Part shown: positions 27,108-36,911 of the stretch, in pieces
Layout: each line of letters begins with the position of its first letter
How positions within the stretch are numbered: the stretch's first letter is position 1
From: Sulfurovum sp. UBA7648
GTDB lineage: Bacteria; Campylobacterota; Campylobacteria; Campylobacterales; Sulfurovaceae
Direction: 5' to 3'
Length of the DNA stretch: 62,795 nucleotides
Assembly (NCBI GenBank): GCA_002483605.1
Contig: DLIG01000007.1
Location: 105,060-167,854, forward strand
Made by a program: the position numbers and the translations under genes
The notes under the pieces: model-generated
The model's input: only the letters and a program-made list of their open reading frames with translations
Told to the model about the DNA's origin: nothing
Databases searched by the model: none

Positions 27108-27992
27108 GTGGCACATAAAGCAGGATTTATAGCAGTTATCGGACGGCCTAATGCAGGTAAAAGTACCCTGCTTAATTATCTCGTAGGCGAAAGGGTTGCT
27201 ATGGTTTCAAAAAAAGCTCAAGCAACAAGAAAACGGATGCAAATTATAGTAATGCATGAAGAATCGCAACTTATATTTGTAGATACTCCGGGTATTCATG
27301 AAAAAGAAAAACTTCTCAATAAATTTATGATGCAAGAAGCTCTAAAGGCAATGGGAGACAGTGACCTTATTCTCTTTGCTGCACCGGCAAGCGATTCAAC
27401 TGCAGAATATGAGAAATTCTTAAAATTAAATGAATCAAAAAAATGTAAACACATTATTGTACTAACTAAAATAGATCAAATCTCTCAAGCCAAACTCTTG
27501 CAAACTCTTCAAAATTATCAGAAATTTCAAGAACATTTTGAAGCAATTATTCCATTTTCTGTCAATAAAAATGTAGGCAGAGCCGATTTGCTTCGTACGA
27601 TCTCAAAATATTTGCCTGAACATCCTTGGCTATATGATCCTGAACTGTTAACTACGGAGCATATTAGATCTATATATAAAGAATTCATAAGAGAATCGAT
27701 CTTTGAAAATATGAGTGATGAGATACCTTATGAAAGCGATGTTGTAATAGAAAAGATCGACGAACAAGAGCATATTGATCGCATAACGGCTACTATTGTG
27801 GTAGAAAAAGAGGTACAAAAAAAGATGATCATCGGCAAACAAGGAGAAGCCATAAAAAGAATCGGTATATATGCAAGAAAAAATATAGAAAAATTTGCAG
27901 TAAAAAAAATACATATTGACCTTTTTGTAAGCGTAAAAAGCGGATGGAGTAAAAACAAAGAAGAATTAGAGCACTTTGGATATATTGTTTAA
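27108..27992 (+). CDS. era: GTPase Era
   Basis: The 294-residue Era GTPase, needed for 16S rRNA maturation and 30S assembly. G1 is GRPNAGKST, G3 is DTPGIHE and G4 is TKID. The C-terminal KH domain has GKQGEAIKRIG. The GTG start is preceded by AAGGA at a good distance and lies nine bases after hslU, so it belongs to the same operon. Confidence 0.97.
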   Translation: MAHKAGFIAVIGRPNAGKSTLLNYLVGERVAMVSKKAQATRKRMQIIVMHEESQLIFVDTPGIHEKEKLLNKFMMQEALKAMGDSDLILFAAPASDSTAEYEKFLKLNESKKCKHIIVLTKIDQISQAKLLQTLQNYQKFQEHFEAIIPFSVNKNVGRADLLRTISKYLPEHPWLYDPELLTTEHIRSIYKEFIRESIFENMSDEIPYESDVVIEKIDEQEHIDRITATIVVEKEVQKKMIIGKQGEAIKRIGIYARKNIEKFAVKKIHIDLFVSVKSGWSKNKEELEHFGYIV

Positions 27993-28080
27993 ATATATTT
28001 GTTTTTAACTTTAATATTAATATTTATTTAATATTATAAAATGTAAAATTAAATTTATTCAAGAAGCTAAAGAGGTCTAA

Positions 28081-29613
28081 ATGGTTATCAAAAAAGATTC
28101 TGCAAAATCATCCTTCGATAGCATAATAATTGCAAATCCGTATACCGGGTTATATTCAATAGTAAAAAACAATACCATAGACCCTATAGCCAAGCCTTCT
28201 TTTATTGCTACTAGATTTACTTCATCATATCTAAGCAATAAAGAGATGATCGTATCCAGTTTATATATAAGCAGAAGAGTCCCCGATGAAGATCTGCGCA
28301 GCGCTATAGAGATCAAAGCCGAAGAAGATCTAGGAATAAACGGCGAAGAATATATAATTGATTTTTTCGAAGTCGAAAGCAATACAGAAGATAGATTATT
28401 TCATATATTTGTAGTAAAAGCCGATGAGCTCTACAAGCTATTTAATGCTGTGAAAAATGATGTCAAATACATTGATCTTATTGTTCCGGCACCGCTATTA
28501 TATAATGTACTTTATAAACAAAATATTTTACTGACAAATGAAGTACATATTTTTATATATTTTATGCATCATGACGCATTTATAACAATTTATAAAAATG
28601 GCAATTTTGCCTATAGTAAGGCACTAGATCAATCTCTAGACAAAATGTATGATAGATATTGTGAATTAACCGGACAGCATAGCGAAAAAGATACTTTCTT
28701 AAATTTATTAAAACATGATGCTTCACAGATTTCAAATACTGCCTCTCAAGAAGCTTTGATGAAAATTTTTAGAGAACTTTTTCTCTCAATTAATGATGTC
28801 ATCATATATGTAAAAAGGTCTTTAAAATTAGAATCTATTGATGAAATATATATTTGTTCGGACATAGGTGAGATCAGTGATATAAATGAACATTCTTTGA
28901 GTTATCTGGGCAAACAATCCAAAGATTTTAATTTTAACTATAATATTGGAACCAATACGCAATATGTTGCCAACAAACTTGAATTATTACTTGCAAAAAC
29001 CTCTATAGATTATATTGAGAATGATACTCCGCTGCCGAATATGACACAATTTCACAGACCACCGTCTTTTGAAAAACGTCCCGGCGGTAAATTTCTTATA
29101 TCGATCGGCATTGCTGCCATATTGGGTTTGACATATCCGTTATTTTATCTATTATCATCTTTTATCAACAATATTCAAATAATCAGATATACCTATCAGT
29201 CAAATGAACTCTCAAGCGAGGTCGAACATTACAAAAAAACTATTGAAGCCAAAAAAAATGAGATCAAGCTATTAAGCTTAGAAGAAAAAAGAGAAGCAGA
29301 AGCATATCATGCCAAAGAGGTCACGCTAAATACCATTTATGATAAAAAAGTTAATTATCGAATGAAATCGCAAACTTTTTATGATCTTGCCAACGACCTT
29401 CAACAATACGGTGTTTCTGTAGACAAACTTCAAAACAATGATAATAATTTCTCACTTTCTCTTATAAGCGATGGGGATCGAAAGGTAACTGAACTTATCA
29501 AATATATCTCAAATAAATATTATAATGTGATTAAAAAGATTGATATTAAGCTTATCGAGAAAGATCAAAACGGCACTTATTATAAGGGTATTTTGACAAT
29601 GGAGTTTAAATGA
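28081..29613 (+). CDS. PilM/PilN- or GspL-like platform protein of the Cts/type II secretion cluster
   Basis: A 510-residue protein with a large cytosolic N-terminal domain (about 1-330), one membrane helix (about 337-362, ISIGIAAILGLTYPLFYLL), a coiled-coil stretch (about 375-420) and a periplasmic domain. This is the layout of GspL, or of a PilM-PilN fusion. The cytosolic part holds a LYISRRVPDEDLRSAIEIKAEEDL segment like the actin-like PilM/GspL domain. It is first in the eight-gene run, and its TGA overlaps the next ATG. Assignment rests on architecture and position more than strong motifs. Confidence 0.65.
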   Translation: MVIKKDSAKSSFDSIIIANPYTGLYSIVKNNTIDPIAKPSFIATRFTSSYLSNKEMIVSSLYISRRVPDEDLRSAIEIKAEEDLGINGEEYIIDFFEVESNTEDRLFHIFVVKADELYKLFNAVKNDVKYIDLIVPAPLLYNVLYKQNILLTNEVHIFIYFMHHDAFITIYKNGNFAYSKALDQSLDKMYDRYCELTGQHSEKDTFLNLLKHDASQISNTASQEALMKIFRELFLSINDVIIYVKRSLKLESIDEIYICSDIGEISDINEHSLSYLGKQSKDFNFNYNIGTNTQYVANKLELLLAKTSIDYIENDTPLPNMTQFHRPPSFEKRPGGKFLISIGIAAILGLTYPLFYLLSSFINNIQIIRYTYQSNELSSEVEHYKKTIEAKKNEIKLLSLEEKREAEAYHAKEVTLNTIYDKKVNYRMKSQTFYDLANDLQQYGVSVDKLQNNDNNFSLSLISDGDRKVTELIKYISNKYYNVIKKIDIKLIEKDQNGTYYKGILTMEFK

Positions 29614-30266
29614 AATTATTAGATGATATTCTCGAAAAGTTAGATAATTATTTTAATGTAAAAAAAGACACTGAAAAGAATATTATTATTTTTGGTGTTG
29701 GTATATTAATATTTGTATTTTCATATTATGTGTTATTGCCTATGGCTGAAGATAGACATAACAGAACAAAACAAGAAAAACAGCAAATTAAAAAAATTCT
29801 AGATGAACAACAAAATTATATGCGCTCAATTACGGTAAATGGCGATAAAGACTATTACGTAAAAAAATATAATCAAGAACTTGTAAGGATAAAAAAATCA
29901 ATTACAGATCTAACTTTCAAGATAAAACTAATTGACGAAAGCATGAAAAAACTCTCCGATATGATCTTTAATGAAAAAAGCTGGTCAAATTTTTTAAATT
30001 CGATCACCGGCAAGGCAGAAGCTCATAATATAGATATTTTAAAAATAAACAATGAAAAGATACATACAAATGGTGTAAATTTCGGCCATGTCCTAAAAAT
30101 TCAAATAAAATGCCAAGGCGAATACAAGAATATGCTAAAATTTATACATGAATTAGAGCAAACTAGATTGGTTACTGATGTATATAGCAGCACACTGGAA
30201 CCAAACAAGAAAAAAACAGCTGTAGTGGCAGATCTAAACGTGTCAGTATGGGGAGTGAACAATTAA
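29610..30266 (+). CDS. PilO/GspM-like inner-membrane protein
   Basis: A 218-residue bitopic protein: a short cytosolic N-terminus, one helix (about 25-46, IIIFGVGILIFVFSYYVLLP), a coiled coil (about 52-105) and a periplasmic ferredoxin-like domain ending SSTLEPNKKKTAVVADLNVSVWG. This is the PilO/GspM/MshJ architecture, which pairs with PilN/GspL to form the alignment complex. It overlaps the upstream gene by four bases and the next by one, so the genes are tightly coupled. Confidence 0.65.
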   Translation: MKLLDDILEKLDNYFNVKKDTEKNIIIFGVGILIFVFSYYVLLPMAEDRHNRTKQEKQQIKKILDEQQNYMRSITVNGDKDYYVKKYNQELVRIKKSITDLTFKIKLIDESMKKLSDMIFNEKSWSNFLNSITGKAEAHNIDILKINNEKIHTNGVNFGHVLKIQIKCQGEYKNMLKFIHELEQTRLVTDVYSSTLEPNKKKTAVVADLNVSVWGVNN

Positions 30267-30673
30267 TGAGAAAGATTGCATTTATAGCTTTAATTGCGAT
30301 GTCGGCAGCAAATGCGATAGGGCTATCAGCACAAGAGATAAATACAAAAGTAGCTAAAATTCAAGTTACAAGAGGCGGCATGGATGTTTCAAAATTTCAA
30401 ACCGTATCTGATCCATTTTTTTATTTTGAGAGAAATGCAACAACGGGTGCAATAATTACTCCAAAAACAGAAGACGAGATCACAATTGCAGCTATCATGA
30501 ATAACAAAGTTTACATAGATGGCGGTTGGAAAAAAGCAGGAGATACGATCGGAAGCTATACGATCAAATCGATTGGACCAAATTTTATTATACTTAAAAA
30601 TGGCGGCAAAATGAAAAAACTTTTTATTGGCAATAAGCAAGAGAATAATTTTATAAAAATACAAGGAAGGTAG
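30266..30673 (+). CDS. ctsR: CtsR-like periplasmic protein (PilP/GspC-like)
   Basis: A 135-residue exported protein: signal peptide MRKIAFIALIAMSAANAIG, then a small beta-rich domain with DEITIAAIMNNKVYIDGGWKK and DTIGSYTIKSIGPNFIILK. The second part resembles the homology region of PilP/GspC that contacts the secretin. The start at 30266 overlaps the upstream TAA (TAATG) and gives a proper signal peptide; an ATG at 30248 would add six polar residues. Its place directly before the secretin matches ctsR in Campylobacter. Confidence 0.6.
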   Translation: MRKIAFIALIAMSAANAIGLSAQEINTKVAKIQVTRGGMDVSKFQTVSDPFFYFERNATTGAIITPKTEDEITIAAIMNNKVYIDGGWKKAGDTIGSYTIKSIGPNFIILKNGGKMKKLFIGNKQENNFIKIQGR

Positions 30674-30679
30674 CAAACA

Positions 30680-32281
30680 ATGAAAAGAGATACCTATATA
30701 AATAAATTTTTTATAATAGTAGCAATATTTTTATCAATCGGTAATTTGGCGCAAGCTGGCAGCAAATGCGATACGAGATTATTTAGCGTGACTGCTGATA
30801 GCAAGATCACTATTGGGGATATGATAGATAATCTAGCCGATACATGCGGCCTGACTGTGATCATCAAAGATGAAGCTGCAAAAATGCGCATGAACAAAAA
30901 ACTATATTATGTAAAACTAAAAAATGCTACAATGAGAAGTTTTTTAAACACGATACTCAAAGACAACGACTTATATTATTCACTTGAAGGCAATAAGCTT
31001 TCAATATCATATCTCATCACAAAAACATTCCGTGTTCATTATATAGCAGGCAAACGAGTAGGAAAAAGCAATGCTCATGTTACAATCGCAAACTCAAACA
31101 ATACTGCAGCCACTTCAATTGGCAGTGTTGGCACAACTAGTACAACAACCGGAGGAAGTGCCGGTTCGCGTACCGGAATGTCCATAGAAAGCAATGATGA
31201 ATTCCTTTTTTGGAACACTGTGGGCAAAGAAGTTCAGCGTATCTTAATAGGTGCCGGCGATGGCAGTACGCACTATGCAAAAACATCAGAAAACTCATGG
31301 GTCGGGCCAGATGGCCAAGTGTGGGAATATAATCCTGTAGCTCCTATTATAAATCCGGAAGCCGGAATGGTTACAGTAACCGGCACTGCAGCGCAAATTG
31401 CAAGAGTAAACGAATATATAGACACATTAAGCGAACAGATCAAAAAACAAGTACTAATTGATGTGAGAATATTGTCTGTCAATTTAGATGATAGCCGCAC
31501 AACCGGAATTGATTGGACCCAAATATACAATTTGCAAACCATTGCCGCACAAACATTGGCAATGACACAAAGCAACATCGGCAGTGCTACTTATACCATA
31601 GGTACCGGTATCACTGAATTTACACCTGTTGCAGGAGCATCTCCATCCAATGCCCAAGCATTGATCGCCACAGGAAGTGTAAATGTGACAGATATTATTA
31701 AATTTCTTGGAACACAAGGAGATGTTAAAAGCATTTCAAGTCCTAGAATAATGACGCTCAACAACCAGCCTGCCCTTATTAGTGTAGGAAAAGAATTATT
31801 TTATAAAATTAAATCATCTACATCGACCACAAGTACTGCCGGCGGTACTGTAGCTGAAGGTGAAATAGTAGATTCAGTGTTTGCAGGGATCTTGCTTGAT
31901 ATTACTCCTGAAGTTGACGATAACGGTATGGTTACATTAAAAATCAATCCTTCAATATCAGACACTATAAGCACTACAACCACCGGAGACGGTACTAGAA
32001 CTATGCCTCCGGATTTGGTTAGAAGACAAATTGCTTCGGTTATCAAGGTAAAAAATGGAGAACATGCCATTCTTGGAGGATTAATATCAACAAAAGAAGG
32101 GGTAGAAGCAAACAAAGTACCTCTTTTAGGCGATATTCCAATTATCAATTATGCATTCAAAAGAGAGAAAAAAATCAAAACTCTAGAAGAGTTGGTTCTT
32201 ATTATAACTCCTCATATCATCGAAACACCAAAAGATATATTATTAAAAGACCTAGGATATACAAAATTGAATGAAAAATAG
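30680..32281 (+). CDS. ctsD: Secretin (CtsD/PilQ/MshL family)
   Basis: A 533-residue outer-membrane secretin with a signal peptide cleaved near residue 26 (NLAQA-G). After an N-terminal STN/N0-like domain (about 35-118) comes a Ser/Thr/Gly-rich linker (about 138-166), then an N1-like ring domain with VTVTGTAAQIARVNEYID and the C-terminal secretin core. The core contains SSPRIMTLNNQPALISVG and VPLLGDIPIINYAF, diagnostic of the family. It forms the outer-membrane gate of the secretion/DNA-uptake machine. It overlaps the next gene by 11 bases. Confidence 0.92.
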   Translation: MKRDTYINKFFIIVAIFLSIGNLAQAGSKCDTRLFSVTADSKITIGDMIDNLADTCGLTVIIKDEAAKMRMNKKLYYVKLKNATMRSFLNTILKDNDLYYSLEGNKLSISYLITKTFRVHYIAGKRVGKSNAHVTIANSNNTAATSIGSVGTTSTTTGGSAGSRTGMSIESNDEFLFWNTVGKEVQRILIGAGDGSTHYAKTSENSWVGPDGQVWEYNPVAPIINPEAGMVTVTGTAAQIARVNEYIDTLSEQIKKQVLIDVRILSVNLDDSRTTGIDWTQIYNLQTIAAQTLAMTQSNIGSATYTIGTGITEFTPVAGASPSNAQALIATGSVNVTDIIKFLGTQGDVKSISSPRIMTLNNQPALISVGKELFYKIKSSTSTTSTAGGTVAEGEIVDSVFAGILLDITPEVDDNGMVTLKINPSISDTISTTTTGDGTRTMPPDLVRRQIASVIKVKNGEHAILGGLISTKEGVEANKVPLLGDIPIINYAFKREKKIKTLEELVLIITPHIIETPKDILLKDLGYTKLNEK

Positions 32282-33086
32282 GTTCCAAATTGCCAAAAAT
32301 GCATTTGTGGATGCTATCGATATCAACGAATATATAGAAATCGAGTCATCTTATACGATAATGACCCAACTCGAAAATGTCATTCAAAAACCGTTTAAAA
32401 TGGTTATACTGTTTGGCAGGCCGGGTACCGGCAAAAGTATTTTACTTAAAAATCTGTTTGAACAAACAAAAGATCAAAAAGAGATATATCTTTTCGAAAC
32501 ACCATCTAGCAATAAACAAGAATTTTTGCGCCAGCTTTATAAAGCTATTAAAAAAGAGGATTCGCCGCTTGATGCCGATGTTGCTTTTGTTGATTTGGTC
32601 AACTATTGCAAAAGCATAAAAGGCCAAAGAGAAATTATCTTCTTGCTTGATGAAGCACAAATGTATGAGATTGATATATTTGAAAAAATCAGACTTATTT
32701 CAGATACAAACAGTGTTAAATTTATAATATCAATACATCAGCACGAAAAAGAAGAACTGCTAACCCAAACCCATTTTAGTTCAAGGATCTGGGAAAGAAT
32801 AGAATTAAAAAACATTACACCCCAAGAACAAGCTATATATATACATAAAAAACTCTCACATAAAAATTTAATAGATATTGCTAATAATATTAAAGATAAA
32901 AATTTAAAACTTATCTATAAATATACAAAAGGCAATTATAGAGAATGTAATAAATTAATGTTTACGATTTTTGAGATTTGCGAATATTACGATAGGTACA
33001 ATCCGCTAAAAATGATGAATCTAAATAACATTCCCAATAAAATTATTGAAATGGCCGGATTGAAATTGGGATATATAAATGCATAA
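32271..33086 (+). CDS. ctsP: CtsP-like AAA ATPase (ExeA/MshM type)
   Basis: A 271-residue cytosolic P-loop protein. Walker A is GRPGTGKSI (about 49-57) and Walker B is IIFLLDEAQ (about 121-129), followed by FIISIHQHEKEELL and a C-terminal helical lid. It resembles the ATPase part of ExeA/MshM, which helps secretin assembly in type II and MSHA systems, but lacks the peptidoglycan-binding domain and membrane segment of ExeA. It occupies the position of ctsP in the Campylobacter cluster and overlaps both neighbours. Confidence 0.8.
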   Translation: MKNRFQIAKNAFVDAIDINEYIEIESSYTIMTQLENVIQKPFKMVILFGRPGTGKSILLKNLFEQTKDQKEIYLFETPSSNKQEFLRQLYKAIKKEDSPLDADVAFVDLVNYCKSIKGQREIIFLLDEAQMYEIDIFEKIRLISDTNSVKFIISIHQHEKEELLTQTHFSSRIWERIELKNITPQEQAIYIHKKLSHKNLIDIANNIKDKNLKLIYKYTKGNYRECNKLMFTIFEICEYYDRYNPLKMMNLNNIPNKIIEMAGLKLGYINA

Positions 33087-33837
33087 TATTGAATTACTTG
33101 AAAAACAATGGAAACGTTATCAGATTAAAAAATATTTTCCATTAATAGCTATTGCACTTTTTATACTGATCGGCTCTATGGCCTTTAATATTTTTGACTC
33201 CAAAATTTCAAATGACCGCTTAGCTGCCAAAAAATCCAGACCAATTGACATACAAAATGTCTACAATAAAGAAAACTTGCCATTTTTCACGCATGGCGCT
33301 ATAGAGATAATGGAGCCTGCATTTTCTGAACATAGAACTATAATTGCCGCAGCTAATGAAGAAAACGTACAAGATCTAAACGCAACAAAAGAGACAAATG
33401 ATAGCAATAATACCTATAAAACCGATATTGCTGAATCAGCATACAGCCCAAAATCAATTTCATCAGCAAATAATATGCAAGAACACACGGAAGAATACAG
33501 TAAACAAAAAATTAAAATTAACCTGGAACAGACAACCGATATAAATTCGATAACCGATGTAATGCGTAGGTTTTACGAATCAAAAGACCCGAATGATTCT
33601 TTGTTTCTTGCTAACAACTATTATGAACAAAATGATTATGGTAAAGCTTTTTATTGGGCATTGGAAACAAATAAAATTACTGAAGAGATAGAAGAAAGCT
33701 GGCTGATAATGGCAAAATCAAAAGCAAAAATGGGCGACAGAAATGAAGCGATCAGGATCTTGCGTGCATATGCTGCCAAAACAAATTCGAAAAAAGCTCT
33801 ACAACTCCTAAATCAAATAGAGACAAATCAATGGTAA
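33079..33837 (+). CDS. ctsX: CtsX-like bitopic membrane protein with TPR-like C-terminus
   Basis: A 252-residue protein with a short basic cytosolic N-terminus, one helix (about 19-38, KYFPLIAIALFILIGSMAF), a low-complexity Asn/Thr/Glu-rich region (about 85-150) and a C-terminal helical repeat region (about 170-250, NDYGKAFYWALETN, GDRNEAIRILRAYA). The layout matches MshN in MSHA clusters, and the position matches ctsX of Campylobacter, reported to partner CtsP. It overlaps ctsP by eight bases. The symbol rests mainly on synteny. Confidence 0.65.
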   Translation: MHNIELLEKQWKRYQIKKYFPLIAIALFILIGSMAFNIFDSKISNDRLAAKKSRPIDIQNVYNKENLPFFTHGAIEIMEPAFSEHRTIIAAANEENVQDLNATKETNDSNNTYKTDIAESAYSPKSISSANNMQEHTEEYSKQKIKINLEQTTDINSITDVMRRFYESKDPNDSLFLANNYYEQNDYGKAFYWALETNKITEEIEESWLIMAKSKAKMGDRNEAIRILRAYAAKTNSKKALQLLNQIETNQW

Positions 33838-33876
33838 TTTTTATATAATAACACATATAAAGCTTGGAGAATCAAA

Positions 33877-35616
33877 ATGGTAAAAATTATTGAAATGATG
33901 CTAGATGAAAAGATTTTAACAAAAGCCGATATATCAGAACTGCTAAACAGTAATCCTCCAAAAAAAATAACAATTGCGAATTTGATCCAAGAACATTTAA
34001 TTGAAAAATCTGCCGCTGAAAATTTTTTGGCCAAAAAGATTAGAATGGGAAAAATAACACTCGAGCAACTAGAACATATTGATGACGGGTTTGACATAAT
34101 TCCGGTTATTAAAGATCTTGCAAAAGAACTTGGAGTTACTTATATAGATCTGGATGATTATGAAATAGATATGCATCTATTTTTAAAGCTGCCGTTTGCA
34201 CAACTCATGAAATATCATGCTATTCCTGTCGAAGAAAATGAATTGAGCGTTACTGTGATCTTTGCAGATCCGTTTGATATAGAAGCCCAAGACGCTATTC
34301 AAAGGCTATTTCCCAAAAAACCTATAGTTATAGCAATAGCTAGGCCAAAACAAGTAATGCAGCATTTGCAAAGATTGGAAGCCAATGAAAGTATCAAAAA
34401 TATTATTGCTGATATAAGAAAAGATCTAACACAAAACAGTATAGACAATGTCAGAGAAGAATCATCTGCTATCTTAAAACTTATAGACATTATTTTAAAA
34501 TCTGCAATTTATGCCGGAGCTAGTGATGTCCATATAGAAGCAATGGAAAAAAGCTGCATCGTAAGAGAAAGAGTCGATGGAATGCTTAGACAAAGTTTTA
34601 CCTTCGATAAGGATATTTTTCCTCCGCTATCTTCTCGCGTAAAACTTCTTGCCAATCTTGATATTGCCGAAAAAAGAAAACCGCAAGACGGCCGATTTGG
34701 AGCAATAATCAACAATAGAGAATTTGATTTTAGGGCTTCAAGTTTGCCTACATTGTTTGGAGAATCCATAGTCCTAAGGATTCTAGATAAAACAAAGGTT
34801 ATGATAAAACTTGAAGAGACCGGCATGAGTGCCATATCCTACGAGAGATTTTCAAAAGCCATCAAAGTACCATATGGGATCGTTTTGGTAACCGGGCCAA
34901 CCGGAAGTGGTAAAACAACCACTCTTTATGGTGCAATTAATGCCATTAAAGATGTAAAAGACAAAATTATCACAGTAGAAGACCCTGTAGAATATCAAAT
35001 GAACGGTATTCAGCAGGTGCAGGTTCATGCGCATGTCGGTCTTGGTTTTTCTGATGCCCTGCGTTCAATTCTCAGACAAGATCCGGACAAAATAATGATT
35101 GGAGAAATAAGGGATCAAGAGACACTCCGCATAGCCATACAAGCAGCCCTCACAGGACATTTAGTATTATCCACTTTGCATACCAATGATGCGATCAGTG
35201 CGGTTACTAGAATGTTGGATATGGGGATAGAAAGCTATCTTGTCAGCGGATCGCTGATAGCCATACAGGCGCAAAGACTGATACGCAAAATCTGTCCACA
35301 TTGCAAAACAACGGCAGAAATACCTGAGAATGTTTTAAAAGATCTAGCTCAGTATTTACCTCAAAATCCAATATTCTACAAAGGCGCAGGATGCAAAGAA
35401 TGCAGAGGAACCGGATACGCAGGAAGGGAGATGATATCAGAAGTATTAACTATAAGCGAAAAATTATCCCGCATGATCGCCGCTGGTGCTTCTAAAGAAG
35501 AGATGACCATCCAGGCTGCAGAAGAAGGTTTTGTGACAATGTTTGAAGACGGTATACAAAAAGCACTCGAAGGCAACACATCAATAGAAGAAATATACAG
35601 AGTAGCAAGGCTTTAA
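33877..35616 (+). CDS. ctsE: Type II secretion/type IV pilus assembly ATPase (GspE/CtsE/MshE)
   Basis: The 579-residue hexameric secretion ATPase. It has an N-terminal GspE-N/MshEN domain (about 60-165), Walker A GPTGSGKTTT (about 341-350), Asp box and Walker B KIMIGEIRDQETLRIA, and His box LVLSTLHTNDA. A tetracysteine zinc site is formed by CPHC and CKEC further on. It drives pseudopilus or pilus assembly from the cytosolic side. It starts 39 bases after ctsX with GGAGAA as ribosome site, and ctsF follows directly. Confidence 0.95.
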   Translation: MVKIIEMMLDEKILTKADISELLNSNPPKKITIANLIQEHLIEKSAAENFLAKKIRMGKITLEQLEHIDDGFDIIPVIKDLAKELGVTYIDLDDYEIDMHLFLKLPFAQLMKYHAIPVEENELSVTVIFADPFDIEAQDAIQRLFPKKPIVIAIARPKQVMQHLQRLEANESIKNIIADIRKDLTQNSIDNVREESSAILKLIDIILKSAIYAGASDVHIEAMEKSCIVRERVDGMLRQSFTFDKDIFPPLSSRVKLLANLDIAEKRKPQDGRFGAIINNREFDFRASSLPTLFGESIVLRILDKTKVMIKLEETGMSAISYERFSKAIKVPYGIVLVTGPTGSGKTTTLYGAINAIKDVKDKIITVEDPVEYQMNGIQQVQVHAHVGLGFSDALRSILRQDPDKIMIGEIRDQETLRIAIQAALTGHLVLSTLHTNDAISAVTRMLDMGIESYLVSGSLIAIQAQRLIRKICPHCKTTAEIPENVLKDLAQYLPQNPIFYKGAGCKECRGTGYAGREMISEVLTISEKLSRMIAAGASKEEMTIQAAEEGFVTMFEDGIQKALEGNTSIEEIYRVARL

Positions 35617-35617
35617 A

Positions 35618-36868
35618 ATGAATTACTTTAATGTATCTATCCTGCATAAAGGCAAAAAACAAATAGAACTTGCAGAGGCTGATACGAGAAATAAAGCAAA
35701 GGATAAAATCAAATCAAAGTTTCCTCATGCAATTATTATCAATATAGAGCCCACATCTCCTCCTATGAGTGTTATGTTCAAAGATTTTACTATATGGTTT
35801 CAAAAAATATTTAAAAAAAAGATAAATATGAACGACAAGATCTCTACTATTCGCCAGATATCGGTAATGACTGATGCAGGAATTCCAATTCATGACACAC
35901 TGAATGATGTGGGTTTAAATACACACAACAAACAACTTGGATTTATTTATAGCGATATCAGCAATGATATTGATGCAGGCAGAAGTCTTTCTGATGCAAT
36001 GGGAAAATATCGCGAAGAGTTTGGGCATGTAGCACTTGCAATGGCAAAACTAGGAGAAAGAACCGGCAGTATCTCTAGTTCTTTTGGAAAATTAGCCGAT
36101 ATTTTGGAAAACGTAAGAGACAATGCTGCAAAATTTAAAAAAGCCATTCGTTATCCGCTTATAACATTAGCTGCCATGGCTGTTGCTTTTACGGTTTTGA
36201 TCATGGTTGTTGTTCCTAAATTTAAAGCCATTTTTGAACAATTCAAAACAGAATTGCCTCTTCCAACTAAAATTCTTTTGGGTATAGAATATGTTCTAGG
36301 CAACTATGGGATATTTATACTAATAGCTTTATTAGGTGGCATCTATGCTGTTATTTATTTCTATAAGAACGACGACAAATTCAAGATGAGCATGGACAAA
36401 TTACTTGTTAACAAGAATTTTTATCTCATCAATAGAGTCATATTTCTCTCTACAATGCACAAATATACACTTGTTTTTAGTGAACTTATACGTTCCGGTA
36501 TTCCTGTATCTGATGCATTGCAAACTGCGCTAGGAATGGTTGACAATGCTTATATTAAACAAAAACTAGAAAGTGTAAATATAAATATCAAAAGAGGCCT
36601 TAGTCTTTCTGAAGCTTTCGAACAAACAGATCTTTTTGAAAATATGCTGCTGCAAATGATAAGAGCCGGAGAAACGAGCGGCCAGCTGGATTTGATGCTA
36701 GGCAAAATAACGGAATATTACAATATGCAGTTTCAAGATATAATTGACAACTTAAGCACCTATATAGAGCCTATATTGATGTTTTTTATTGCTCTTTTGG
36801 TTCTATTGATGGCACTTGGTATATTTATGCCTATGTGGGATCTTGGGAAAGCCGTAAAAGGGGGATAA
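35618..36868 (+). CDS. ctsF: Type II secretion/type IV pilus platform protein (GspF/CtsF/MshG)
   Basis: The 416-residue polytopic inner-membrane platform protein. Two GspF domains (about 70-190 and 275-395) each precede a membrane helix region: about 180-205, 225-250 and 385-410. The first domain has RQISVMTDAGIPIHDTL and the second has FSELIRSGIPVSDALQTAL, the typical paired signature. Its ATG lies one base past the ctsE stop. It is the last gene of the cluster; the next gene is on the opposite strand. Confidence 0.95.
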   Translation: MNYFNVSILHKGKKQIELAEADTRNKAKDKIKSKFPHAIIINIEPTSPPMSVMFKDFTIWFQKIFKKKINMNDKISTIRQISVMTDAGIPIHDTLNDVGLNTHNKQLGFIYSDISNDIDAGRSLSDAMGKYREEFGHVALAMAKLGERTGSISSSFGKLADILENVRDNAAKFKKAIRYPLITLAAMAVAFTVLIMVVVPKFKAIFEQFKTELPLPTKILLGIEYVLGNYGIFILIALLGGIYAVIYFYKNDDKFKMSMDKLLVNKNFYLINRVIFLSTMHKYTLVFSELIRSGIPVSDALQTALGMVDNAYIKQKLESVNINIKRGLSLSEAFEQTDLFENMLLQMIRAGETSGQLDLMLGKITEYYNMQFQDIIDNLSTYIEPILMFFIALLVLLMALGIFMPMWDLGKAVKGG

Positions 36869-36911
36869 AATACACCCCCCCTGAGATATCAGATCCAAAA
36901 AGAGAAGTATT

